Assembly: GCA_025617745.1 (NCBI GenBank)
Contig: CM046869.1
Span: forward strand, 7,862,668-7,926,667
Reading direction: 5' to 3'
From: Heliocidaris erythrogramma
Lineage: Eukaryota; Echinodermata; Echinoidea; Camarodonta; Echinometridae
DNA: 64,000 nt
This document shows positions 11,955 to 22,369 of this stretch, one piece after another. The number at the start of each line of letters is the position of its first letter. Positions within the stretch are counted from its first letter, which is position 1. The translations under genes and the position numbers were made by a program. The notes under the pieces are model-generated. The model searched no databases. It worked only from the letters and a program-made list of their open reading frames with translations, and was not told where the DNA came from.

Positions 11955-14247
11955 TTTCGTAAGATCGTCAGTCAATTTCATTTTGCGTGCATTAAATTTC
12001 AAGGATTTAGGTCGCGCACAGCCGATTTGTAATTCAAATTCATTTTCATATCATTCGAATTTGTATTTATGTCATTTGAATCTAAGTTTTTGTCAATCAA
12101 ATTCGCACTAAATGCACCTAGTTCGCAAAACGTTCATTCAATTTAGCAAAGAATGGCAAGCGAATTGCGCAATACTGTTATTCCAGCATTCAATTTCATT
12201 TCGGATCATTCAACTTAACACGTTGAGCATTCAAAATCAAATGTAGTTCCTGTAAATTTTGTCAGTTGATAATTATTTGGTATTTTCATTCTTTCCTTAT
12301 GAGTTTTCTGCACACATGGGTGTGTTTTTCTATAATCAATAACATTCTTTTATTTTTCTTCTGATTTATTATTTTTATTTTATTTTCTTCTGATTTATCA
12401 TCATTTTGAAATTTAGTTCTAGGAATTTTTGTTCTTCATTTCTAACGTTTATAGTGCCTGCAGAATTGCAGATTTTCTTGATTGATTTTTATTTTTTTTC
12501 ATAATCTTGTTTTTTCATTTATTTTCTTGATTGATTTTTATTCTTTTTCATAATCTTTTTTTTTTCATTTATTTTCTTGATTGATTTTTATTCTTTTTCA
12601 TAATCTGTTTTTTTTTGCATGTCTAACTATATATATATATATATATAGTGAGTGTGTCACTGTGTTGGCTGTCAATGTATACTCTGAAAAATGTTATTCA
12701 TAACGTACATGTAGTTATCATGAATTATGTTATATATATAATGTTTCCTTTGTATAGTAGGCCTATGTCATGTTGGGCAATGTATCTCTTTATTTCATTT
12801 AATTTTTTCGCATTGGGGATAGGGAAGTAATTCAACATTGTAACTTAGAGTCCAGATTATGAAAGTTCGAACATGATGAGTTCCAGCATGATTATGCCAT
12901 CTATTTCCCGGCGGTCGAGGCATCTCGGAAGGTAGGTTTGAGTGTGCCGATACCAGCGCGCGCACTTTACTTGGGTGATGGCGTCGATGTTGCGTCTTGC
13001 GACTTGCTGCACAAGATGGGTTCGCCATTCCTGCATGGTCATCCCTTCTCCTTCTGCAGCTTCTCGGTCACCAACTCTCTGCTGCCACTCAGCTCGGGCT
13101 AGGTCTTGCTTGACGGCAGCCTTGAACGCCGAATGGGCCATCTCGGTGAAATTCAGGAAGGGTGGGTACGGAGGAAGGAGTTTGAGGCTGATCCGTGGGT
13201 CGACGTCAACTGGGAGCTGGGCACGAACATGTGGCCGCGCATTGTCGTACACCAAAAAGATGGCCTCGTCTGCCGGGAAGAGGTTGACACACTCACGAAC
13301 TGTTGCAGCCAAGAACTCTTCGAAAGAGTCTCTCGTTACGGTCTCGTTTGATATGGTGTGGTGAACAAGGCCAATCTCTCCCGACACGGCAAAGGTGACG
13401 TTACAGTTCTTACCACGTTGACGATTGACAACTCGGCGAACTGGGACTCCTCGAGCAGCCCTTCCAAATGACCGCCTGGTCCATATGTTGTAGCCACACT
13501 CGTCAATGAATACACAGTGACTGATCACGCCTTTTTCCATGAACCAATTCGCATACTCGACGCGCTTGTCCAGGATTCTCGGATCATTTCTGGCATCCGG
13601 CACATCTTCGGCTAGCTTCAAGCTAATCATCATTCCATCGAGTGCCCTTCCCATAGTGCTCACCGAAACAGGGGGCTTCTGGGGCAGTGCTGCCTCCAAG
13701 TCCCTCTTCATCTGGTGAAGGGTAGCGAGGGGGTTGGCATCAATAATAAGTCGGAGTCTGGCTCGCATTTCGTCGTCAAGCTTGACGTTTTTCGCCCCTC
13801 CTCGTGGCAACTTGTCACGTCTCCCTTCCCGCAGGTAGGTGGCTACTATAGACCTGGCGGTACTTCTTTTGATTCCGAGTGCGTCTGCAAGTTCTAAGTA
13901 GTCTGCCTGGTGTCCTTCAAATGTATCAATCAGCCTATTCCTGTCTTCATCGGATGTACGCCTATACATGCTAAATTGAATGAACTCATTACGAATTCGA
14001 ATGCCCACGTGCGAATTTGAATGCTCGAAAAGACGCTTCCAAGCGAGGTAGCGAATTTGAATGCTCTCCACGCATATTTGAATTTGAATGATGTAAACGC
14101 TAAATGTCTTGACCGAAGTGCGAATTTGAATGACCTCAAAATGAATTTGAATGATAAATTTCATGGCACAGATCTTTTTCGCGAATTTGAATGACTCCCT
14201 TATCAAATTGAATGACAAATCTGCGAAATTGACCGGGAAAACCTATA
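11955..14247 (-). mobile_element. IS630/Tc1-type DNA transposon with transposase
   Basis: The element carries a transposase on the minus strand (12857-13969) and ends on the right with GGGAAAACCTATA, matching the terminus of the 9833-11183 element. The left end near 11955 is degraded. Both flanks of the gene hold arrays of a GCGAATTTGAATG-type word in inverted orientation. Copy 2 lacks the element (48135-48175), though the empty site is blurred by AT-rich sequence. Confidence 0.72.
12857..13969 (-). CDS. IS630/Tc1/mariner-superfamily transposase
   Basis: An uninterrupted 370-residue frame from the ATG at 13969 (MYRRTSDEDRNRLID) to a TAA at 12857. In-frame codons upstream of this ATG only translate the subterminal repeat, so this start is preferred. 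The N-terminal part is a helix-turn-helix (ELADALGIKRSTARSIVATY, about residues 23-45) followed by a second DNA-binding segment. The DDE-type catalytic core has VFIDECGYN (first Asp), LVYDNARPH (second Asp) and LPPYPPFLNFTEM (Glu) with 33 residues between the second Asp and the Glu. The protein would cut and paste the element by binding its ends. All three acidic residues and the full length remain, so this copy may be recent or still active. It is absent from duplication copy 2. Confidence 0.85.
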   Translation of the reverse strand: MYRRTSDEDRNRLIDTFEGHQADYLELADALGIKRSTARSIVATYLREGRRDKLPRGGAKNVKLDDEMRARLRLIIDANPLATLHQMKRDLEAALPQKPPVSVSTMGRALDGMMISLKLAEDVPDARNDPRILDKRVEYANWFMEKGVISHCVFIDECGYNIWTRRSFGRAARGVPVRRVVNRQRGKNCNVTFAVSGEIGLVHHTISNETVTRDSFEEFLAATVRECVNLFPADEAIFLVYDNARPHVRAQLPVDVDPRISLKLLPPYPPFLNFTEMAHSAFKAAVKQDLARAEWQQRVGDREAAEGEGMTMQEWRTHLVQQVARRNIDAITQVKCARWYRHTQTYLPRCLDRREIDGIIMLELIMFELS

Positions 14248-14249
14248 AT

Positions 14250-15152
14250 AAAAAAGAAAAAGAAAAAGAGGCAGAACAATATGTAAAACCTTCAATATTC
14301 AAGTACAAGATCAACATGTACTCGCATTCTATAGGTCCATTAAGCGTCATTTTTGGCTAATCAAAGGTCACCATTTCTATTGAACAGAAAAAGAGAATCG
14401 CCGTGTTATTTTCTTCCCGAGCGCCCACATTTCACCGCAATGACATACGACGCCGAAAATAGCAATAGCTGCATTGAAAGGGAAATTTCAGGCTATTTCG
14501 TTCTCCGTCCCTCCCTCTCTTCTATGTCTACGTGAATAACCTGCATTGCTTTTTTGGACATACATTCATAACTTCGAAAAGTTGCTTTTGCTGTGAGCTG
14601 GGTTGTTCATGATCTGCGTAGGATTTAGTTTGAGAAACTTTATACGTCGTCGCTCAAAACATGAGTGTTACCAAGCTTTGAAGGGTCACAATTTTGTATT
14701 TGAGTATTCACTACGGTAAGCTATATTGCTCTTATTCACTCACATCTCAGCAATATCACGAAACAGACCAAAACTTACCCCAGTGTTACCTTCGTAGAAC
14801 GTACTCTCTTGATACGCTCCAGTCCAAAACATAGTGGAATCCACTCCAATTATGGTAATGATTGGAATTACTCTTTAAATAGAGGAGCCCATTTTTTAGC
14901 GTGCATTTCCACTCCAATGTATGTCGACCGTAATTATTCCGAACAGTATAAGCCTCCATATTACAGGAACCGATTGTAATGATAGGCCCACAGTGGTTTT
15001 TAGTAAGACAACGTATCGATATTCAGCACTAGAGCTGATATTTTTCACTTAACAAAAGTAATACATTGATTTAATAATTATGGCAAAGGTACTGAATCAA
15101 ACGAAGGTGAAATAGACATGCATGTGATATAAGATGGACATAATACAGTCAT
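14250..15152 (+). other. Duplicated non-coding DNA, no gene seen
   Basis: Collinear with about 48175-49160. No plausible exon or RNA is seen. Copy 2 has about 95 extra bases near 48833-48925 that are missing here near 14915. Confidence 0.7.
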
Positions 15153-15156
15153 TTAA

Positions 15157-15513
15157 AGACCTCAGCCTGACCCAAAACAACCATATATTGACGTAAAGCT
15201 TAGTAAACAAAGAATATAATTACCCTGGTTATTCATAAATTTTCGTCTCCGTTTATCCATAAAAAATAAAAAAGATAATTTTTTTTGTCCGCCCCCTCCC
15301 TATTGCGTAACAAGAGAGGAAACTGCAGGGGGTCGCTAGACGTGTGACGACATGTCATGTATACAGCTCCGAGTGCGTCTACACGATATGTCGTCATAAA
15401 ATTTTCACCCCCCGCAAGTAGCGTTCCTCAGAGACGGGGCCCTCGTCAGAAAATATATAGCTCCCCGAGGATGAATAAAGTGTATATTTCAAAATTCGGT
15501 CAGGCTGAGGTCT
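15157..15513 (+). mobile_element. TTAA-flanked MITE (piggyBac-like)
   Basis: The element starts AGACCTCAGCCTGACC and ends with the exact inverse, GGTCAGGCTGAGGTCT. It is flanked by TTAA at 15153-15156 and 15514-15517. Copy 2 has one TTAA at the same place (49161-49164) and no insert, a clean empty site. It is 357 bp with no coding frame. TTAA duplication is the signature of piggyBac transposition. Confidence 0.9.
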
Positions 15514-15519
15514 TTAAAA

Positions 15520-18040
15520 TATGAATGTATATCAATGAATGTTTTGAGATGCAAGATAATAAATTTTGTTTAAATGCATAACATTTTGGGTGAAACAACA
15601 TAAAATAAAACTCCATTGGCATATGTAGCAACTTATAATGTACCAACAGACCACCATGCAGCAATCTTATGTGGGCCATAATTATCTAGGGACCCACTGA
15701 GCAAGTCCATAACGTAGATTATGTGAGTATTCAAATTGGGATCAAATAAGTTTTGACACATGAAAGTAGTCAAATGCTGTTTCTTAGCATGCTTAATAAT
15801 GCAGGAAGCCTTTTCAAGAGGTTTTGGGAATGACCAAGGAAGGAGCATATTTAGATCTAAGCGCTCTGTCGCTTATAGAAAGACGAGATATAGAGTTATG
15901 ATGGATGACATAGATTTCAAAGTTTGCACAAGTATCGGGTATTGTATTCTTAATCTTTCATCAGTAAATTTTACAGTTAAAAAACGAAAAAGCTGAGAAA
16001 TTATTTTTTGACATCACCCTTGAACCAAGGAGGTTTTAAAAGAGGTGGATTATCAACTAACAATAATTCATGCAAGCATCTTCTGGATTATAAAGGATGT
16101 GCAATTACATTAATGAACTGCCTTAATTGATTTTGTTTTTAATGTCTGATGTTTGGTGCCGCCAAAGGAGAATATATTTCGAGAGGTTTTTACATTTGAA
16201 GGTTTTACGTTGCGCAGTGAATTTCATAAATCAACTAAGACAGAAATAATTGCGATGTCATTCTGCAATTCACTTGCTTCTTCGTGATGAACTTCTTGAG
16301 GTATATAGCCTTTAGCCTCTTTAGAGCAATTTTAACACCCTTCCGTCTAATTCCGGTTATGAATTCGTGGATGATGGCACTATGAAATAGAACCAACCAA
16401 ATTGATGGACAAACGCGGCTGTCAAGGAATTGTCATCGCTATTCTTGTATTTTTGGTAGTAAATATGTTTGCTTGTACATATACTTTGTTGGATGCATGT
16501 GCACTTTCCCCAAGTTACATTTGGGTCTATGAAAACTAATTTACCATTATAACATTATAATATTTTCATTGTACATATATTCTATTTCCTCATAAATTAG
16601 AAGAATGTTTTCGGAGAGCGCATAATTGTAGTGTTTGTTGTTGCGGCATCGAACTTCTTCAAAGGCAAGCTGTCTGTTGTGACTCTATCTATTTAAATTT
16701 TCTTGCTTGTAATTTGTGACGACAGGGATGCGTCCCCGTGATGAATGGAAACAATGAGTAATTGAATCCACTACCAGTGTTCAAAATCATATTTCACACC
16801 TCTTGTTTTACCTTTTACAAAGAAAACAAAATGTAATTCCTTTGAAATAACTTCTCTTTGAATTATTAATATCTGTCTGTCAAACACTATCAAAAAACTC
16901 AGTGCTTGTTGGAGTTAACCAACACTGTATGCCTAAATTAGATTTCTTCATTCTAGAAATATGGACAACATGAGCCACATTCTACTTATTAAGTTGAAAT
17001 CGAAGATAGGATGACAGAGAGACAAACATGACCTCCTTCTAGCTTCTTTTGGTAAACTGGACTTTAGACTAGGCTTATCCCTGCGATTGTTTTAATAGTA
17101 CATTGCTTAATTACAGCTCACTTTTCTATCATTATATAAAGGAAGTATTTCAAAGTGAATTGAAAACAAATTGCTATTAAAACCTCATAAATTATGGATA
17201 ATTTTTCAAAATGTACTCGCTCGGCCGCAATGCAACCTCGTAGAACTAGATTTCAAGTAAACGTTTTGGAGCTAACCGTTAAAAGGTGAGCAAAGCTATG
17301 AAACTGAGCTCATTTAACATGTTTAAACGCCACTCTTAGATTCTGACTTGTAAACTCCAAACGTGTTTATAAATGAGCAGTTTATGCAAATGAAAAAAAA
17401 CCTGCCAAACACTTTCAATCAAAACTAAATGAGGTCAGAATTTTTGCTCACTTGACTCGCTAGCTCGCAAATAGTTTTAACTGTATTGTGCTTTTGCTAA
17501 TGATAGTACAATTGATTAAAAAATTAAATCAAAACCAGAATTTGCAAAGTACGAAGAGATTGATTAAAAGAACATCTGCCGTCTACCCCCGCACCCCTTT
17601 CTGAAGAGACATAGGGTCTGGAAAAGGATTTTATCTGGATCATCAGTGGCTCGGATGTCACCCCCCCCCCCCCCCCTCCCCCCGGAAGCCAAGGTCCACT
17701 GTGTCTAACAGCACGTATATAGGTGCACGTATAGGTCACAAAGCCACCCAATTACATGTACATGAATCCGATGTTTAGAAGCACAAATTGTAGATGCATG
17801 TACATCTCCCACACATACACACTCGCACACGAGACCACTTACAAATTAATGACATGCAAAAAACCCCAAACAAACACAAAAATCCTCCGAATCAGATCCG
17901 TTTGGCTCTTCCGGACAGGAAAGACTATTCTTCCGTTTTGAAATCATAACCAATGGGCAAAACAAATGGAAAATACTTAAACTTTTGTTACACATTTACT
18001 CAGTACACCCCACCAAAAAAAGTACATGAAAAATACGATA
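15520..18040 (+). other. Duplicated non-coding DNA, no gene seen
   Basis: Collinear with about 49167-52011. Several open frames are preserved between the copies (for example 15760-15990) but they lack any recognisable domain or consistent splice context. A poly-C tract is at about 17661-17676. Copy 2 has about 300 extra bases at 51608-51905. Confidence 0.65.
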
Positions 18041-18044
18041 TTAA

Positions 18045-18337
18045 AGGGATACTCAACCGCAGATTGTGGAGGTTTTTATGCCGCGAGTGGGCACCGTGAT
18101 CGTTACCCGATCATGCCGTTGCCCCGCGGGGCTCAAACTTCGGACAGACTGGTCGCTGCACAACATGCACGCTCCGCCTGAGCTCGAGCTCTCGTGCAAG
18201 ATTCGGTCGGCTTCGTGCAGTCGAAATGTAATCCCACTTAGTCCAACGGACGCGTTCGACGCACAAAGTTTGTGTACGAGTGAATGGGATTTACGCAATC
18301 CCGACTTTCCCCCACGGCGGCCTGGTGGCGTATCCCT
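18045..18337 (+). mobile_element. TTAA-flanked MITE family, copy A
   Basis: A 293-bp element starts AGGGATACTCAACC and ends GGTGGCGTATCCCT. TTAA flanks both sides (18041-18044 and 18338-18341). Related copies are at 52016-52307 (the duplicate), 54468-54745 and 43217-43455 (inverted, truncated). The interior is unusually GC-rich for this window. Open frames inside are not genes. Confidence 0.9.
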
Positions 18338-18777
18338 TTAATCTTAACAATTTGGTCAAGATTTTTTCAAGGAAAATATGAAGGATCTTATTTTATAACC
18401 TGTTTACTTTAATTTCTGAATTAAATGTTAGAATGAAAAAATGCAAATTGATCTCTCCACATGAAGGGCATTAATCTTTTTTACCTTTTTTCATTTTACG
18501 AACCAAACGTCATAATCATGAAACATGTCTATTACGTTCTTATTTTTCACTCATTACAGCTCCATTAAAAGTGGAAGTGTCCAAAGTGATCTTCAGGTTC
18601 AGATTCCGATTTCATTTATTGATCCATATTTCAAAAATACAGAAAATTAATCTCCACTGGCATAAGAACAACATTATACAAAATAACAATAAACAATATA
18701 CATGATCACACTAAACATAACAATATGACAATTTAGATGCATAAATCATAATTATAAACATGCACTCATGTACAGAG

Positions 18778-19425
18778 AGCGAAAGAAAGAAAATAAAGAA
18801 AGAGGGAAAGCGAAGAAGAAGAGAATAAGAAAGTTACCAGATTTATAATCAGACTACACTGTAAAAAAATAACTGTAGATTAACAGATTTTTTGACTTGT
18901 AACTGTAGATTAACAGGTTTTTTGACTTGTAAAATTACAAGTTTTCTGTTAATACGGTATTTTTCTTGTGAAATGGCAGGAAAATATTGTTCTTGTAAAA
19001 TGGCAGAAAAATATTTTTCTTGTGAAATGGCAGGAAAATTAGCAATTTTCCTGCCATTTCACAAGAAAAATACCGTATTAACAGAAAATGGCCCAAACTT
19101 TTAATTTTACAAGTCAAAAAAACCTGTTAATCTACAGTTATTTTTTACAGTGTACCAAAAATAGAAATACAATACACCAAAGGAAAAAAAAACTTACGGG
19201 TCCTATAAAGAGAAAATAATAGAAGGTACAGGGAGATAAAGGGAAGAACAAGGAAAAGGAGATGACAATGGAAGAGAAAAGGGGAAGGTCGAGAGAAGGG
19301 AAACAAAAAGAGAAATGGAGGGCGTAGAGGGAGAGATAAGATAAGAGCCTTATATAGAGTGCGAGAGAAAGAATAAGAAGAAGAGGAGAGCTAGATGAGA
19401 GAGAGAGAGAAAGAGAGAGACATGT
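18778..19425 (+). repeat. GA-rich low-complexity tracts
   Basis: Purine-rich stretches at 18778-18835 and 19180-19425 lie on either side of the MITE. They are duplicated at 53690-54030. The apparent long frames on the minus strand are Ser/Leu/Phe-rich translations of this simple sequence. Confidence 0.75.
18857..19152 (+). mobile_element. TA-flanked palindromic MITE
   Basis: Ends CACTGTAAAAAAATAACTG and CAGTTATTTTTTACAGTG are inverted repeats, flanked by TA. Internal arms around AATTTTCCTGCCATTTCAC are also inverted, so most of the element can fold on itself, and a TCTTGTAAAATGGCAG-type unit is repeated inside. Copy 2 lacks it (53765-53775). Confidence 0.88.
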
Positions 19426-19701
19426 AAATTGACTGTTTGCTGCATAATTTAAAATGAACACTGCAGAGGTCTTCATTGATACACTTTACATTGAAAACGG
19501 CTATATCAAATGATCATGGTGTACATGTTCATTGCATGTTGAATTGCATTGGCAAGATTTCAGGTGTATGGAATAATAATTACTACAGACCTACGGGAAA
19601 ATGCAAAGAGAATCATCGTTTTAACATTGTCGTTAAACATGTATAGCATTTTAGTACAAAAGATTGTCTGAAACGACACCGATTAGTTCTTGGAACGCAT
19701 A

Positions 19702-20455
19702 CAATACAAAACAATACAATAAGCATTTAGTACGCCCTTCCCATAAGGCTCGGAGCGTTTACAAAATATTTAAATTATAGAACACATTATAATTTTTATA
19801 TCAACACTAATCAGAAAACTCTTCAATCGTCCATGTGGGAACTACCAGGTGGTTTTATGGAGACAAAATGTAATGAATGTACCTGTTACAAAGTTTGATA
19901 GCGGATTTAAAATAAATATGATTTCACAGCTTTTTTAAAGGTCTTTATGGATGCTGACTGTCTAATGGTCAAGGGGAGATTATTCCACAGCCTCGATGCA
20001 GTAAATGTGAAAGTCCTATCACCTGACAAATTTCGGGTCATTGGGTAGCTGAGCTGAAGGTTGTGATTTGAGGATCTGAGATTTCTACTAGGTGTATATA
20101 CAGTTAAGCATTCAGATATGTACCCTGGAACCTGGTTATTGAGAGATTTATACACATAAAGAACTAATTTGAAGATGATACGTTTTTGAATGGGCAGCCA
20201 GTGAAGGGAACGAAGTAAAGGTTGGGAAGAATTACTTCTGCCAACCTCAAAAACAAGACGTGCAGCCCAATTCTGCAGACGCTGTAGACGGTTTACATTA
20301 GATTTTGGTATAGAGGAAAGAAGCCCATTACAATAGTCTGGAAATTATAAGTGACCTTACAGCATGATTACAAGTAGTTTGATCAATAAATTTACGAATC
20401 CTAGATATGTTCCTCAAATGAAAAATCACACTGCGGCAAACATTGTTAATGTGTG
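19702..20455 (-). pseudogene. LINE ORF2 3' fragment
   Basis: On the minus strand, FHLRNISRIRKFIDQ, then LHWLPIQKRIIFK, then YKSLNNQVPGYISECLTVY, TPSRNLRSSNHN and LWNNLPLTIRQSASI match the C-terminal end of Jockey/CR1-type LINE reverse transcriptases. The 5' part of the element is missing. A frameshift falls near 20335. Copy 2 has no insert at the equivalent place (about 54330). Confidence 0.8.
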
Positions 20456-20833
20456 TTCATGTTAAACTTCTGGGACACACCCTTTGCGCATTATAAACAC
20501 AGAATCTATATGTGTACTGTACACAAAATTGGTAGTAGGCGAATGCTTGACCGATATGTGTGTCCTCTTCTACTATAGCTACGTTCATACGGGACTTGTG
20601 GTTTCGAAAGTTTAAGTAAGCGAAAGTTTAAGTTAATGAAACAACGACTCCCTAACCGCAACACTCGAGGGTTCATATGACCGCTTAACCGTTTAACGAG
20701 CTGTGACTACAAGCCGAGCGATCGTCGTGGTTAACCCAACAATCAGATACTACCAATTTTGTGTACAGTACACATATAGATCCTGTGTTTATAATGCGCA
20801 AAGGGTGTGTCCCGGAAGTTTAACATGAACAGC
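20454..20833 (+). repeat. Inverted duplication of flank next to a LINE fragment
   Basis: About 84 bp at 20454-20537 (containing CACCCTTTGCGCATTATAAA) reappears inverted at 20746-20833, with about 208 bp between them. The first copy sits at the truncated 5' end of the LINE fragment. Copy 2 retains part of one arm near 54793-54838. Confidence 0.85.
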
Positions 20834-21110
20834 AAGGTCATCTCATGGTGCAAAACTTCGACGGAGGACCACCCACTGCTCTTGGTTTCGACCTTAACAA
20901 CGAGATTGCTTGTGGTTCTAGTACTACAAGTTAACTTAAAGTTTTGAAAATACAAGCGAAACTTAAAGTTTAGCTGTCACAAATTCAGTGTGACGAATAA
21001 TTCTTTTCTATCCAAAGTGGTCATTGGGTATGAACGAATTGACTCCTACACTGATGAAAAGTTTAGGGTCTGTGGGATGAAAAGAAAAATTAATACTATT
21101 AATAAAAATT

Positions 21111-21425
21111 AGCGGTTCAAGTCCCGCCGCGGCACTAATGTCCTTTGGCAAGACATTAATCTACATTTGCCACTCTCCACCCAGGTGTTAAATGTGTACC
21201 CGGTAGGATGCGAATGTCACTGTGACTGGAATAGTATATGTGCGCCTGTAAAATGGCAGCCAGACTGGAATGCTCCCTTGTGGAGTGGAGAATGTGCACT
21301 AGAAGTGCAGAATCGTAATAGGATCCAATAACCGGGGTAATAATACACTGTAAAGTGCTTTAAGCAGTTACTAACTGGAAAAGCGACATATAAATGCAGA
21401 TTATTATTATTATTATTATTACTTT
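21111..21425 (+). repeat. tRNA-derived SINE, 5'-truncated
   Basis: It matches 57203-57517 closely and ends in an ATT microsatellite. It starts in the middle of the tRNA-like head, at the B box GCGGTTCAAGTCCC. The A-box half and about 2 kb upstream, present in copy 2 (55072-57204), are missing here. Confidence 0.85.
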
Positions 21426-21739
21426 GTAATTTGACCCTGTCGCTTTTCTTTAACCTATGTTTACAATCTTGATTATCAACCGCCTCATATTTATACTTTC
21501 GTTAACTGAAAAGGCATAATGAGCCTCATTCGCTATCATGAATATGTTCTTCGCAGGACCTACAGTATTGTTTTACTGTTTTACAATTCTATATGATTTG
21601 GATTTTAAAAAAAGAATATTTTCTGTATCATTTTCATTTTCTTTAAAAATTAAAAGACTGTACTGAACATTCCAATTCAATCAATACATAATGACTCTAT
21701 AATGATCAATAAAGAAGGACTTTTACCTTAGCTAAGCTT

Positions 21740-22285
21740 GAAGCTTCTTGCCCATTGCACACGAGGGGTCATTAGATTGTGTTTACTCCCTGCGCTTACT
21801 GCGCTAATTGAGCCTATGAAGGCAAGTAACCCATACGCCAGCAATTCAACACAGAGTTTTTGTAGTATTTTTTGCATGACGTCACTCTCATATGGCTCGT
21901 CAAAGACTCAACCCTTCACTGACGCTGTCCCACGTGAGGCACTAAGGAGTTTTCGGATGTGTCAACTAGAACGCCGTCCTAGATCGTCCCAGCGACAATG
22001 GACTGTTTTGTGTTGACTGCATACAAAGTAGGTGAAGCATGAAGCCAACAATGGGTGAAGCGAGGTTCACGTTTTAGAGAAGACGGCAAAACCATGTTTG
22101 GGGCGTTCTCGATCTGACTAGTGGACGACGGAGAAGCCAGTGGACGGGTGAGACGTTCTTGAACAAAGCGCGGCATGCAGTTAACACAAAACAGTCCATT
22201 GTAGCTGGGAGGATCTAGGACGGCGTTCACGTTGACACAATCGAAAACTCCCTAATGACGCATGGTGTGCAACGGGCATAAAGCC
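21740..22285 (+). mobile_element. Foldback/MITE just upstream of the PH-PDZ gene
   Basis: The stretch 21969-22023 is repeated inverted at 22177-22231 (shared words include ATGGACTGTTTTGTGTT and GAACGCCGTCCTAGATC). The match extends outward through AGTTTTCG, and a GCACAC...GTCATTAG word near 21751-21776 reappears inverted near 22250-22275. The unit can form a large hairpin. It ends about 85 bp before the initiator ATG and is conserved in copy 2 (57838-58375). Confidence 0.7.
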
Positions 22286-22369
22286 CGGCTCATTCATCCT
22301 ACCTGGAATATGAATTCATAATGCATGTTGATTTCCCTTGCAGATTTTTTGTAAAGATCTGACGTCGTC

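Noticed and set aside
15633..15996. Open frames preserved between 15633-15996 and 49280-49778
   Set aside because: They are preserved only because the DNA is duplicated. Both strands are open over the same stretch and neither has a recognisable domain.
18053..18341. GC-rich open frames on both strands near 18.1-18.3 kb, repeated at 52.0-52.3 kb
   Set aside because: They fall entirely inside a TTAA-flanked MITE with several copies, and frames are not kept in the copies at 43.2 and 54.5 kb.
21738..22230. Frames at 21738-22016 and 21979-22230 as possible upstream exons
   Set aside because: They lie in the arms of the foldback element, and similar frames on opposite strands reflect the inverted repeat.
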